DNA from: Septoria linicola
Taxonomy: Eukaryota; Ascomycota; Dothideomycetes; Mycosphaerellales; Mycosphaerellaceae
NCBI GenBank assembly: GCA_024114885.1
Contig: CP099428.1
Span: 682,001 to 746,000, forward strand
Direction of reading: 5' to 3'
DNA: 64,000 nucleotides
In this document: in pieces, positions 10,228 to 21,942 of the stretch
Layout: each line of letters starts with the position of its first letter
Numbering within the stretch: the stretch's first letter is position 1
The notes under the pieces: generated by a model
The model's database searches: none
Told to the model about the DNA's origin: nothing
What the model saw: the letters and a program-made list of their open reading frames with translations, nothing else
Made by a program: the position numbers and the translations under genes

Positions 10228-11353
10228 TGTCTAGCAGCGCAAGAACATCAAAGCACTTCCCGCTTCTGTATCTACCTTCGCGACAAGATATATCGACATA
10301 TCCTCAGGACTCTATCAAGTGGCGTGGCACTCGAGCAATTAGTGAACAGGGGTTCTGGGAGAGCTCGTCGAGTCACACATCTAATCGCCAAAACCAAGGA
10401 TCTTCACCGACTTGATATGACACAAGCCTGGTTCCCATTGACTCCTGACACCGGAATCTATAATGCGCAGCCACATCAATCAGGCAAAGAACTTCATCGA
10501 GGGACCCTTCCTCAATGACCACCTTCCCTTGTCACAAGTCAGCAAACAAGTCAGCAAAGAAGCGCTCGCAGTATTTTACCAGAACACAAATTTCATCTTT
10601 CGCACTTTCGAGGATCTGCAGCTTTTCTTAGCCAAAACGCCAGAGTATAGACTGAATCTGGTCCGTCACATAAGCTTCATCGTCCATCCAAGGGAGCATC
10701 GTGAGCCAGCGGGGCCCTTTAGCAAAAACATCTCTCCCACGATCAAGACACTGAAGACACTGAAGAGCCTGCGAACCATGGACATCACGATGTAGGACCA
10801 CGAGTTCAGCTCCGTTTGGCTGGGAAGAAGGAAGCTGTATCTGCGAAAATGGCCAGACATGCTAGGTGTGCCCGCCGTAATCCAGCTGAGGTCAATGAGA
10901 GGTATGGCGACTCTACAAATACGATCCGTACATCGAGCTGACTTTTGCTTAGGTCTGAAGAAAGTTACAATATATGGTGCTTGCACAAATGTCAAGACCA
11001 TTCTAGAGGCGGAGATGGTGCTTGCGAAACCGAGCAAGGCGTTACCAGGACGTGGTAGCAAGAGGTTAGCAGCTAGATCAGTCAAGCAGAGTGCCACGAA
11101 AGTGCCGTCCAACCTCTCTAATTCGACAGGATCGAACTCTGGGAATGTTGACGATGGAAGATTGATGAGCCCAGCGTTCCCGGGTGATATGGATGATGAA
11201 GATGACGAAGACACTCTGTTCGTGCCTCAAGGCAACTTCGGAGCTGAGCTCAAGCGTTCCGGGAAGAAGTTTCGCCCTGTAGAGCCCTCAAATTGGTCAA
11301 TGCCCGAGCAGTGGTCGGATGAGGTAACTCCTCTAAGCTACGGCATGCTATAG
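10228..11353 (+). pseudogene. Decayed 2EXR/F-box-like gene
   Basis: Coding signal continues through three frames. MSSSARTSKHFPLLYLP starts at 10228. RDKIYRHILRTLSSG follows one frame later from about 10290. The last section runs from about 10463 (HINQAKNFIEGPF, SQVSKQVSKEALAVFYQNTNFIF) to 11353. The pattern LPxELRDxIYRxxL followed by QVSKEAL…FYxxNxF is that of fungal 2EXR/F-box-like proteins. Between LYLP and RDKIYR the family's R-E-V/L-like residues are missing, consistent with a small deletion. An in-frame TAG lies at 10793–10795 inside an otherwise open frame. The tail is acidic (DMDDEDDEDTLF). I see no splice sites that explain the breaks. It abuts the mirror-composition tract, so its 5' context is uncertain. 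Confidence 0.6.
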
Positions 11354-11475
11354 CGATCATAAGTCAATATAAGCTTCGTTTACATCATGTCTTGTCGACA
11401 TTGTCAAACGTTCGATCCTAGCTATCTTCTTACCCAAGTCATTACTGCTCTTCTTGTCAATGTCCGCTCTCTGGC

Positions 11476-12434
11476 ATGATTGTGCGATCATGCGTTGTCA
11501 GGCGGACAGCGACACCATGTCGGCCACTCCTCCGCCACCGCCTCCACCCCTTCGCCTCGCCGTCCACGCGACTCTTTCATGCTTCAGCAGGTCAAAGGGC
11601 TGAAATGCCCAACCACTACGAGACGCTGAAAGTTTCTACTAATGCTACGCCAAAAGAGATCAAGAAGTATGTCAGTCCAGCAAATAATGCATTGAAATGT
11701 ACTGACAGTATTGCTATAGATCCTTCTACACGCTCTCCAAAGCCAACCATCCCGATCTCCACCCCAACGACCCAGATGCCTCGCAGCGCTTCGTCAAAAT
11801 CTCCGAAGCCTACGCAACACTTGGTTCCGCTGAAAAGAAACAGCGCTACGACCGCGACTTCCTCCGCTCCTCCCCATCCGGCGGAGCTGGCCCTGGAGGC
11901 GGACCAGCCTACTCCGGCTCCCACTCAAGCCACATGGCCTCCAGCCCCGGCGGCCGCTCTCCCTCCGGCCTCAGCCGCCGCCGCACACAATTCAAAGGCC
12001 CCCCACCCTCCTTCTACCGCAGCGGCGGCTGGGGCGACCAAGGCGCCAAACGCCAAGAAGCCAGCGAGAAAGCCTCGCACACGCACGAAGCCCGAGGCCG
12101 AGCAGCTTCCAACAACGTCGGTGGAGGCATGGGCCCGGGAGGTTTCACGCAGGGGTTTGCAGACGATGTGCCGCATTTCGATGCGCAAGGGCATTTTAAA
12201 ACGCATGAGCAGATCTTGCAGGAGAGGGTGGAGAGGAATCGGGTCAGAGCGAGGATGAGGAGGAAGCAAGGGGCGAGTTTCGATGATCAGGGAGGAGGGA
12301 GTACGTTGTTTAATTTTTTTGTGATTGGGGGTGTGTTGGGTGGGATTGCGGCGATCACGGGGTTGTTTTCTGCGAGTGGAGGGAGACAACATGTTGCGCC
12401 GGGGAAGAAGAAGGTTGATGTTGGAGATGTGTAG
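11476..12434 (+). CDS. Mitochondrial-type DnaJ (J-domain) protein
   Basis: Two exons, 11476–11666 and 11720–12434, give 301 residues. The 53-bp intron begins GTATGT and ends CTATAG. The first about 43 residues are Arg/Ser/Thr-rich without acids, like a mitochondrial presequence (FHASAGQRA). The J-domain follows (HYETLKVSTNATPKEIKKSFYTLSK), with the diagnostic HPD in ANHPDLHP and a complete helix IV (KKQRYDRDF). After a Gly/Ser-rich stretch, a hydrophobic segment near the C-terminus (FNFFVIGGVLGGIAAITGLF) predicts one membrane anchor. This is the layout of inner-membrane J-proteins that stimulate mitochondrial Hsp70; the specific partner cannot be told from sequence. In the second exon the unspliced frames are shadows. 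Confidence 0.85.
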
Positions 12435-12574
12435 ACTTGCATGGAGGGGACGAGGGAGTGGCATGAGAAGATACCCAGAAACAGAGAAGATAGAGCCAGA
12501 GGGCCGTTATAAAGTTGAGCATATCATGGATCGGACATCATGCATCATGATTATTCAAAGCGTTAGATCTAATT

Positions 12575-14200
12575 CTACTGCTTAATCGCAACCCCAATAC
12601 TAGTCGTGAACTCGCACTTCTCGACCTGCTTCAGACTAATCCCCTCCATCGCCGTACTATTCGTCTCAAACCTCAACCTCCTCCCATCCAACCCACTGCT
12701 CGCCCACTCCTCCCACACCGGCGTCCCCGCTCTCCTACTCGCATTAGGATCAAACGTCCTGATAAAACTCGTCCAGTACCCTTGGGCAACATCCACAATA
12801 GCATGATTCACGCCTCCAACTTTGTAGCTATCTGGTGCGTCGCCCAGGGTATACTCGGGGCCGAAAATGGCTTGAACATCGATTGTGTGCTTTACACCGT
12901 CTCCGCTGGCGTTCGCGGGAGGATCGATGACGTTCCAGTGGTAGTTCCATGAGGGGACGGAGTAGTTTGTCAGAAGCCCGGAGACGAGTTGACCGGGGCA
13001 AGTATACCGCAAATCGCCGTAAGCATCAGATGCTTGACGCCAGAAACGGCTGGCGTTGGGGAAGTTCTGGATTGTGTCTTCGACGGGGTACAAAGAGTTG
13101 ATCTTGCCGAGTTGAGAGGGCGTTAGAGCGGGGAATTGAGATTGCAGGAAGGTGCTGCTTTGGCCGTAGGTGGAGATATTCTTGTATGCGAAGCCCGTGC
13201 CTTCGTTTGTTGCGCCGCCGTAGATGGCGGGAACTTTGATGAATTTGCCTTGTTCGTAGAGACTGATGGTGTAGTCGCTGATGAAGTCGTAGTCGAGGAC
13301 TGGGCCGAACATGTAGAGAGGTGCTTTTTGAGCGCCGGGAAAGGGGGTGACGAAGTTTTCGTATTGGAGCTCAGTGGCTGTGAGATTTCGAAGGCATGCT
13401 AGAGTGTCGTTGCTTGATGTGCAGCCTGTGCGGATGACAATGTTATCGTAGGCGAACTGGGACTCTTCGATTGTTCGCAGAGCCGAGAATGATTGAGATT
13501 CAGCTGCTGAGGCGTGGAAGAGTCCATCATCACGTCCTCCGTAGGCTGTGACGTGCAAGACTACACTCTGTGCTCCTGCGCTAGCACCTCCGAGTGTAAC
13601 ATGCTTGGGGTTACCTCCGAACTGACAGATGTACTTCTGCACCCACTCCAACGCTTTTCTTTGATCGTGAAGTCCAGCATTGATGCTACCGTCCTTCTCG
13701 ACTTCTGCACCAGCCAGGAAGCCATAGATTCCGACACGATAGTTCAGAACAACGACAATCGCATCATACTCGGCAGCTAGGACAATTCCGGAACCATTAT
13801 AGTTCGCATTGCTCAGTGAATTGAAACCTCCACCTTGAATGAAAAAGAACACAGGTAGTTCGCTCTCTGCCGTGGCATTGCTCGGCGCATACACATCCAA
13901 GAACAAACAGTCTTCGTCCTTCTCATCATCCGGGGCGACACTTCCTGTCGCACCTGTCGCCAAGCATACCTTGCCATGTTCCGCTGCCGATACGGTACTG
14001 TTCTCCTTAAGTGGATCTTGTGGTGCTGCGAATCGCAGGTCGCCCACTGGAGGGGCGGCATATCGAAGGCCGAGCCATTGTGTAATGCCATTGTTGAGTT
14101 GTGTTCCTTCGTAAGTTGCATAGTCGAGGCCCACTGTAGGTGACACTGCAGACACGCTTCCTGCAAGTGCCAGACCTGCGATTAGTCTAGATGACCACAT
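12575..14200 (-). CDS. Secreted type-B carboxylesterase/lipase
   Basis: The frame is open from 14230, but the better start is the ATG at 14200. It places the hydrophobic signal peptide (SSRLIAGLALAGSVSAV) at the N-terminus and gives 541 residues, normal for the family. The catalytic serine lies in GGASAGAQS (residue about 207). The oxyanion Gly tract is FIQGGGFNSLS, a candidate acid is in GGATNEGTG, and a candidate His is in GGVNHAIVD. Several N-glycosylation sites fit secretion. It hydrolyses carboxylic esters; the natural substrate cannot be read. It stands convergent to the J-protein gene with about 140 bp between the two stops. Confidence 0.9.
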   Translation of the reverse strand: MWSSRLIAGLALAGSVSAVSPTVGLDYATYEGTQLNNGITQWLGLRYAAPPVGDLRFAAPQDPLKENSTVSAAEHGKVCLATGATGSVAPDDEKDEDCLFLDVYAPSNATAESELPVFFFIQGGGFNSLSNANYNGSGIVLAAEYDAIVVVLNYRVGIYGFLAGAEVEKDGSINAGLHDQRKALEWVQKYICQFGGNPKHVTLGGASAGAQSVVLHVTAYGGRDDGLFHASAAESQSFSALRTIEESQFAYDNIVIRTGCTSSNDTLACLRNLTATELQYENFVTPFPGAQKAPLYMFGPVLDYDFISDYTISLYEQGKFIKVPAIYGGATNEGTGFAYKNISTYGQSSTFLQSQFPALTPSQLGKINSLYPVEDTIQNFPNASRFWRQASDAYGDLRYTCPGQLVSGLLTNYSVPSWNYHWNVIDPPANASGDGVKHTIDVQAIFGPEYTLGDAPDSYKVGGVNHAIVDVAQGYWTSFIRTFDPNASRRAGTPVWEEWASSGLDGRRLRFETNSTAMEGISLKQVEKCEFTTSIGVAIKQ

Positions 14201-15060
14201 ATCGGCTGCTTGGGTAAGTGGAACGACCAATTTTTGTCAGCCAAATGTCTCGACACAATTCAAGTGCGACAGTGAACTAGTATATACTTTTCTGGTGGCG
14301 CTATGGTATGACGAGCATCGTAGAGCCTAATGCACCAACTTGGCGAAGACATGCTAACGAGGCAGTGTCTTTAGGCTGCGGCAGATCTGTGGTGCGGGCA
14401 GCGCGTGTGGTAAGACGATCGCGGATCAGAAGTGGCATCGCATCGCGGCAGATGATCTCCTCTTGTTAATCCTGATTATGTGCAGCTGGATACATGCGCT
14501 AGAGGATCTGCTCCTCCGAGTGAGCGGATATACACCAACTCGTGCGAGATCATAACATGCCAGTTGTGCGAAGTGCTGGAGTCGTCTTGACAGCGGCCGC
14601 CAGACATTGGAAACAAGTCTCCAGTCTCGCGCTTGGCCTGATCCACTGCGCGCGTCTGGTGAGGCTTAGTGGGCGTGGCAGCAAGGTATCGCCGTGCTTG
14701 GCCTTACGATCTTTGACCTTTGACCATGGCTGACATCGCTTGCGATCTAATTGTGCCGAAGAAATGTCGTTGTTGCAGAAGCGAGGTCAGCAGGCCGACC
14801 ACGCGGAGACTATGGGGAAACCCCACGGCACATCGTTGACCGAGCACGTGGCACGTCAAAACCACAACATGAAGAGGCAGTCGGATGGGCATGTATTACA
14901 TATATGAGTTGGTACAATGGGTATATCATGAGCCAGCGAAGCCGGTAGCTAAAGAAACGAGCAGTGTGTAACTCCTCCAATTCCGAAAGCAATCCTCCTG
15001 AGCTCCGGTATGCTTTACTTCACCCCTCTCACAATCTCCATGCAATATCTATAGCTACAT
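14201..15060. other. Intergenic, no supported feature
   Basis: About 860 bp upstream of the carboxylesterase and downstream of porin. Short frames here are chance. No RNA gene or repeat was recognised. Confidence 0.5.
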
Positions 15061-16479
15061 CTAACCCTCGAAAGTGAGCGAGGTACCGACCTTGTGGCCA
15101 GCCTCGTTGAGCGACTTGGTGTCGAGCGAAAGACCAAGGCCGAGAGTGGTGCCTGCGTTGAGCTTGGTGCTGTAGGCAAGAGCGGCGATACCGCGGTCAT
15201 TGATCTTGGCCTGTGGACGTGTCAGTGGAAGGGAGCAATGAGGGGGACTGTATGCTCACCTTGGCGAATGACAGAGGGTCAAGCTTGTACTTGGAAGCGA
15301 GCTCAAGACCGCTGGCCTTCTGTGCCTGCACATCGTAACCAGCCTTAGCACCGACCTCGACGGCCGAGTTGACCTTCTGATAGTAGCTTGCAGCGATGGT
15401 GGTCAGGTTCTGGGTACCGACAATGCTGGCAACGTAGCTTGGGGTCTGGTAACCGAGACCGAGGGAGTATCTGGTGACGGCAGCCTTCTGCACATCGTAG
15501 CCAGCCTCACCTCCGACGAGGAAACCGTCAGAGCCAGCAACGAAGTCAACGATGGCATCGATGTTGCCCTTGGCGGTGCCGTAGTTGACGAACGAGCGAG
15601 CGTGGACATTTGGGTTCTTGAAGGCAGCGTTGACCTTCTGGGCGGCGGAGCCCTCCTTGGATGGGTTCCAGAGGTTTTGGAGCTCAACCTTGACACCTGG
15701 AGCAACAGCGTCCACAAGCTCGACCTTGCTGTCAAGCAGAGATGCGGTCGACCAAGCCTGGGTGATGGTCACGCCTTTGGTTTTGTACGTCAGCCCAAAT
15801 TCTCCCTTTGTGCCATCGCCAGTCGGTGCGCCGTAAGCGAATAGATATAATTTTGTGCGTAGAGGTGAGGGAAGCGTCATGAAAAATGCCGTGTTACGCA
15901 AGAACGCCTTTTGCTCCCGCGACTGTTTCTTTTGCTTTACTTTCTTTTTCGAAGCTGGTGTTGATGTGGGTGCTGGTGCTGAATCTACTGTGGAGTTTGA
16001 AGACGTAGGAGATGTTATCTGCGTACCCTGAGGCTTGAGTGTGTGCTTGCCCTCGATCTGTCGCGCGTGTTAGCCAGCAATTCACTGCTATCCACATTGA
16101 AGGACATACGGAGCCTGCGGTTGCGCCATCGAAGCCTTGCTTGCCCTTGATGGTGACGTTGGTGCCGCTTGGTGCCTTCAGCTTGACATCGAGAGTCGCT
16201 ATAGCTGCAATCAGTGTTCGTGCACTTTTATGACAGAAGCAGCTCCTTCGCGCATCACGAACCTTGGCTAGTGTGGTAGAAGTCCTTGTTGATAAGCTAT
16301 TCCGCCCATTAGCGCCGTCACTGCTCCATGATCTTCTCGCTTGACCATGGTCTGCGGAGCTCTTTGCCATGTCATACGTCGTTGGCAGCTTTGCTGAGGT
16401 CGCCGAAAGCTGGGATTGGGAGAAGCGGCGCGAGCGTGCGCTCGGCCTTGTGCTCTGCGGATTGGAAGATGCTGCTCAT
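15061..16479 (-). CDS. Mitochondrial outer-membrane porin (VDAC)
   Basis: Six exons on the minus strand: 16378–16479, 16263–16296, 16110–16198, 16027–16057, 15260–15774 and 15061–15210. They join in phase to 306 residues. The core is unmistakable: PAFGDLSKAAND, LINKDFYHTSQ, KLKAPSGTNVTIKGKQGFDGATAGS, the IEGKHTLKPQ strand, GYDVQKAAVTRYSLGLGYQTP, and the C-terminal GLGLSLDTKSLNEAGHKVGTSLTFEG. It forms the 19-strand anion-selective channel for ATP/ADP and metabolites. Intron 4 is long (about 250 bp) and carries a spurious open extension of exon 5. The model from the first ATG adds about 22 residues before PAFGDLSK compared with usual fungal porins, so the first exon may be mis-set. The rest is secure. 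Confidence 0.92.
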
Positions 16480-17534
16480 TTTGTCGGGTGGTGGAGAAGA
16501 TGTAGAAGACAACCAGCTGGTCCAAGAGGGATTCGTAGAGGTTGTTTGAGGTTTTGATGGAAGATGGGCCTGTAAACAGAATGGTGTCAGGGAGCTCTCA
16601 GAAATCGCGGAAGAGTTGCGGTGGAGTGGCCCACGCAGCCAATCAGTGACAACGCTTCAGCACGCGTACCTGAGCAAGGGAGTTATCGGGACAGACTCAC
16701 CTTGAGATCACCCAGTGTTTCGTCTTCGTGGTACAGAAAGGTGCTCATCGCCATCGCGAAGGTATATAGCGCGTTCGAATCGCATCCGCGAGAGGTTGTG
16801 ATTCATTCAATAGTTGGCAGCAAACCACGAGCGTAGAGGTCAACACGTGAACTTATGCACGGGATGCTCCGAATTGCAAGATCCAAGGCAGCACAAACAA
16901 TCGACCGGCAGCACCAGCGCGGGATACGTGGCGCGTCTTGTGGAACATGCTTGCTGGAAAGCCGAAAGGGAGATGGCACATAGGACGGCAACTGGCTGCC
17001 ATATGCAGGAGGCCGTTCACACGGCTCAAAGATTCACATGCCAAACTCTCCCCTGCTTCCAATGATGTGAAGGGAGCAAAATGTACACAGTTGTAGAATG
17101 CTTCAGTATGTAGCAGCGACATTCGCCTTGTATTAGCCTACAGTAGTTTTCCAAATTGAGAGCCGTCGTGATGACTGGTATCAATTTCTCAGACCTCTGC
17201 CTTCTTTTACCCTCTGCACAAAATAATGAAATATGATGGTGTTGTTACTCTCCGCCGTGCTATGCCTGTCGGCAAGCAGTTCCGCCCCCGAATCAATGGA
17301 AAATCCTCAAAAGAACGCCTTCGCCATGGTTGTCTCTGCACGCTGTGTCAAAGCACCAACGGCGGCAAATGAATCTGGTGGCTTCCTGTCGGTCGCCGGT
17401 CATAACAGCGCAGCCTCCCGTGCTTCGCTCCGGGAAGCTGAGCACGAATGCAATGCTGAACACTCCTCCTCCACTCATTTCAGAAACGAATCGCGAACTT
17501 TGCTTTTGGACATCAACAAACAGCAAATGCAAAA
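16480..17534. other. Intergenic region upstream of porin
   Basis: About 1.05 kb. It should contain the porin promoter and the 3' end of the downstream membrane-protein gene. No other gene is supported. A short minus-strand ATG segment at 16754 followed by a GTGAGT could be an untranslated or alternative exon, but nothing confirms it. Confidence 0.35.
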
Positions 17535-18905
17535 CTAGAAGTTCTGGGCGATGCCAGAGTTGCCTTGCTGGTAGTTACCAGGCTGCTGTATCCGTGTGTT
17601 CCGACGCGCACTAACGTCTTGGACGATCGGCATGCCGTCTGGGTTTCCACCATACGTCCCGTCGCCATAAGGCCCATGTTGGCTGTAGCCGTAGCCAGAA
17701 GCCGGGTTGTACGCTTCGTACGATTGAGGCATGCTACCAGGTTGTGGAGACACGTCGCTAACGTCTGAGTGATCTCCGGCAGAGTACGTGGATGATGCAT
17801 TGGATGGTCCTCGCTTAATTCCACTTGGGTTGGTGCCAGCTACTGGAGCTTGGCCCAGAGCTCCCACCTGATCGCTGTTCATCGTCTCTCGTCGTTGGTG
17901 CAGCATTGCATCGCCGCTGTTTCCGTCGCTACCGTCTCCTGACATGGCACCGCGATAACCATTGCTGCCAGCATCCGAGAGCTGGCCCTGCGTGTGGCCG
18001 CTGGTTAAAGTCGTGGAGAGCTTTCGTGACGCGGCTGTGGCAGCGCCCCAACCTCTGTACCCGCTGTTGTCCTCTGCCATTTCAGCGCCATTTTCCGACG
18101 CGACAGTTGGCAATGTTGGGTCATTGTTGGGGTTGAAACCATAGTCCTCGACCTCCTTGCGACGTGCTTCTTCCGCGGCCTTCTTCGCCTTTCGCTTCCT
18201 CCACAGGAAGATGCCGGCCAGGACGAGCAGTGCAACCACGGCGACGGGAACAACAACCGCAATGGCAGTGATGCCACCCGTGCTGAGGCCTCCACCGCCA
18301 TTGCTATCGCCAGATGACCCACTGCCGGTGTTCAGTGCAGGGTTAGAGGAAGTAGCTGAAGACCCGGTCGAGGTGAGCTCCGTGGTGACAGGGACATTGG
18401 TGGCCTCATTCGTGCGCGTGACAACGACTGTGACTGGTGTGTTAGATTCACCGGGGTTGGTGTTTGAGGCCGTGACCACAGAAGTGACTACTTGTGTGGT
18501 CGGCGGCACGGAGGACTCTGAGATGGTTGAGGTTGATGTCGGTTCATTTGTGGTCGGCGCTGTCGTGGGCGTAGTCTGTGTTGTTTCCGGCGCTGCAGAG
18601 GTCGTCGGCGGCTCGTTCACAATGGACGACGAGACTGCTGAGCTGATTGACGAGAGTACAGACGAAGACTCGGCGGCCGCCGAGCTAGATTCTGGTGCGG
18701 TCGTGGGAGTTTCTGCGGCGCTGGTCGACATGGTGGCGCTTGTTGCCGGATCAGAAGTTATGGGAGTTGTGGCCGTAGTACCGATGCTGGTCGTCGCTGC
18801 CACGCCTACGCGCAAAAAGTATTAGGAAAGGGCCGGAAGAATAGAAGAAATGGTGGGAGACAAGAGTCAGCTGTGGTGAGACGTACTGGTCTGGTTCGTG
18901 GACAT
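17535..18905 (-). CDS. Mucin-like single-pass membrane protein
   Basis: Two exons, 18887–18905 (MSTNQT plus one base) and 17535–18805, give 429 residues. The intron starts GTACGT and ends GCGTAG. This model supplies the ATG that the long exon lacks. Residues up to about 170 are almost only Ser, Thr, Ala and Pro, as in O-mannosylated ectodomains. One strong transmembrane helix follows (ITAIAVVVPVAVVALLVLAG), then a basic stop-transfer (RKRKAKK). The cytoplasmic tail of about 220 residues is Gly/Ser/Tyr-rich, ending in QGNSGIAQNF. The layout is like Mid2/Wsc-type surface sensors, but no cysteine-rich head or signal peptide is seen. The function is inferred only from layout. Confidence 0.75.
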
Positions 18906-20406
18906 GTCGAACAGCAGCGAGAATCGAGGGAGTCCCTAGCTCGCGAGGCCTCGATCCGTGCTTTGATTGGCCGAGTGTGGCTGAATGAGCGGCAAACTCA
19001 GCTGTTCTGGACTGTCACGCTGGCATGAACCTGGTCTGCTCCGGAGCGACTGAATAATAGCAGAAAGTATTTCTTTGTGGGCAAAGAAAGCCGTCCAGAA
19101 TGGTGATTGTGATGTTGCAAGATTGGGTCACGCCAGCTTCTTTCTGATCTGACAGCGACAAGAATGGTCGATCCACAGGTCGCGCTCTGGCTCTTGGACT
19201 CGAAACGCTGATCCGTCACTGGCCGCCAAGGGGGATGGATCGCCGAAGTACGAACGCGCGGGAATGTCAAACCTCGCGATTTTCGGAGTGCTGTGCGCTT
19301 GTTGAAACAGCAGACCAAGAGCACTGTCACGCTGGTTTCTTCGTTCGGATTGCTTTCACGAGAGAAGGACAGAGGGCACCGGCATGAGACGTGAGGCTTT
19401 CTGCCACTGCTGCTCGCTCAAGCCCTGGGCGTTGAGCTCTTGCACACCTCTTCCGCCCACAAAGCACAAATCAAGGTCGATCGTCACTGCCAATCTCGCT
19501 TTGTATCTGTTGCCGAAGCTGACAGCTACATACCAAACCCCATGCGGTATCTCATCTCTCCGTTATGCCGTTTTGGTCGTCGACGCTGAACTCTAGACAT
19601 CGTTGGCATGCGAAGCATGACGCGGTTGCTGAACGAGGCTTTGTGGTTGAGCCAGGTCTGCAAACGACGACTCCGATATGCACGAGGCTGGACGTCAGTA
19701 GACATGAATAGCCACTAACCAGCAAAATCTATCCTCCTTCACAATCACAACGGAGCTCGAGTGGTATGCAGCACGCTTACAGCTACAGTCTTGCCGTGTC
19801 GGCTCGCACGGCTCTGGTCCAATCATGAAATCAGCACCGATACGAGCCAAACCAAGCTGACGACGATGAGGCTGCGCTGCTATTTCTACCCGGCCGAGGC
19901 CTTGACGTTCCGACCAACCTTCGATAATGCTACCAAATGTGACATGCAACGTCGAGATGCAATGTCAGAAGCTGGGAGGGAGAATCAGGCAGTCAGCAGG
20001 CAGCATATTCTTGTGCAACAGCAGATCGCTCGCCAACTGCCAAGCATAGACTTGACTCTTGGCCAGTGCAGCCATGGCCTTGAAATAGCACCTTAGCAGC
20101 GGACACGAGTGGCGAGAAGCTACTACTGCACTGCGCACCGACTGACTGCATCCCCACCATTTCCTCGACTAGCAGTGACGATGCGGTTCGCCAATCCTCG
20201 ACTGCCACAAGGCATGCTGATTTACTGTCATGAGGATGCGATGCCAGCTTTTGCTGTGTGGAAGCACGGAAACAGGACGTAGTAGTGGAAGCACGAAGGC
20301 GACAACATGCTAAGGGCTGCGCATGCTTCAAACCAAGCCAGGTCGCCGATTGATCGTGTGCTCTAAATTATGTGGACACTGTCTATAGCTATGAGCTGCC
20401 GACAAT
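18906..20406. other. Intergenic, no supported feature
   Basis: About 1.5 kb between two minus-strand genes. Frames are short and lack recognisable motifs. It presumably carries the promoter of the mucin-like gene. Confidence 0.45.
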
Positions 20407-21942
20407 CTACGGGCTTTCGATCTCTGCCAGACCATTCTCAATCTGCTTCCAAGCTGCTGGCGTGAGCTGCAGACCCGTCACCCAGTAATTGCCTCCGAGA
20501 TCTTTCCCCAGGACGACAATGACATTCCTCGCCGTGCTATTTGGCTGCATGGAAGATGCATGATGATAGACCATAGTCCCCGGCGGGTTGCTCCTGGAGT
20601 CTTCCTCTTCGCCTGAGCGCATGAAAGCAGCGCTGAAGTCGGCCGCCTCGTACAATTCGGCCCGTGTCCAATTCGTGAACGGCATAAGCACCGCATTAGG
20701 GTCGCCGCATATGATATTGGGGTCCACGCCTGGCTTCAACTCATGCTGCTGACGCAATTCGCGGAGGCCTGCGAGCACCTGGGCTTCTGTGGCGTGTTCA
20801 AGAAGGCCATTCCGGTTTTGCAGAGCAGCTGGACCGAGAAGCCCTCGTGCCAGATCAGCAGTAAGGTAAGAGAAAGCCGCCACAGCCATGTTCTGGATGT
20901 AAATACCCTGGCTATTCTTCAGCGATGAAAGTCGAAAGCGGGCATTCAGTGCGTGCAGTATCGTCACTGGTCGTGGCCGCGCGAGCGATGAGGCAACTGC
21001 ACGTGCAAACCATGCTGTAAGGACATCTCCTTCACTGACGAAAGGTTGCTTCCCGTTGGTGGCCGCCTCAGAGATGCTGTCCGACGCTTCCTTGAGCAGA
21101 CAATTCATTGCTGAAGCAGGTATGCAGACTGTGCGTGTCTCCACGTTCGAGTTCCACATCATGTCCCAGGCGAAACGTGCTCCGAACTGTATCATGCCTA
21201 GGACACTCATCTTCTGCTTGCCAAGAGCATATTCCTCAATCGGTGAAGTGGTAGAGTCAGCAATCTCCGCAATAGTGTCTTCGCGCGCGCCTATGCAAGG
21301 CGGAACCGCAGACTTTCGTCCAGCAAGGACTGACGACCAGCCTCGCAGTAAAGCCTGCTGGCCCATGACGTCCATGAGAAGATGGGGCCATGACAGTCCG
21401 ACGAGCGTTGCGTCGTTGAACGACGAGATATGAAGCGACAGCAACGGCTGGTCTTTGTCCAAGAAGTCCGCGAGCTTGTTTGGGGCATCTTGTCGAGCTG
21501 CAAACATCTGGAATTTGTCTGGGCCAGCATGAATTGAAGGAGCTTTAGTCGCCTGTGGCAGAGTGTTCGCGACTGGGTGGTCATTAATGCTCACGTTAAA
21601 TGCTTGATGGGAATACGAGACAGCCGGGCGTTTTGCTGAGAAACTCTTCGGGGCGTGTATCTCGATTGTCCCACCAGTCTGTCGGCCAAGTCAGTCAAGG
21701 AACGCATAGCATGAGTTGCGTAGCTCTACCTTTGATCGCAGTCTGCCTCCAGCTTTGCGCCAGTCACCGATCTCTAGCAATTCTGCGAGCGCATTGTGCA
21801 GCCGAGCTGGATCTAGCACGTCGTTGAATCGAAGTGTCCATGAAACCACAATGCCACGTAAAGTCTTTGTATCATCTAACATGTACAGTGGGTAAATGAC
21901 ATCTTCGGTGGTTGACACTTTCACTTCTTCATCGGATCCCAT
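20407..21942 (-). CDS. BAHD/trichothecene-acetyltransferase-like acyltransferase
   Basis: Exons 21730–21942 and 20407–21678 join to 494 residues. The 51-bp intron has GTAGAG and ends CGACAG. The HxxxD catalytic motif is SWPHLLMDVMG (H170–D174), followed by the family's 'LLRGWSSVLAG' helix. A C-terminal segment KDLGGNYWVTGLQLTPAAW replaces the usual DFGWG. Such enzymes transfer acyl groups from CoA to alcohols or amines of secondary metabolites. The substrate is unknown. It lies on the same strand as a deacetylase and an SDR within 4.2 kb, which suggests a small metabolic group. No frameshifts; length is normal. Confidence 0.83.

Noticed and set aside
11925..12464. Minus-strand 179-codon frame over the J-protein gene
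   Set aside because: It is antisense to the well-supported J-protein exon 2 and has Ala-rich low complexity.
18157..18825. Val/Glu/Ser-rich plus-strand frame
   Set aside because: It is the shadow of the Ser/Thr-rich ectodomain encoded on the minus strand.
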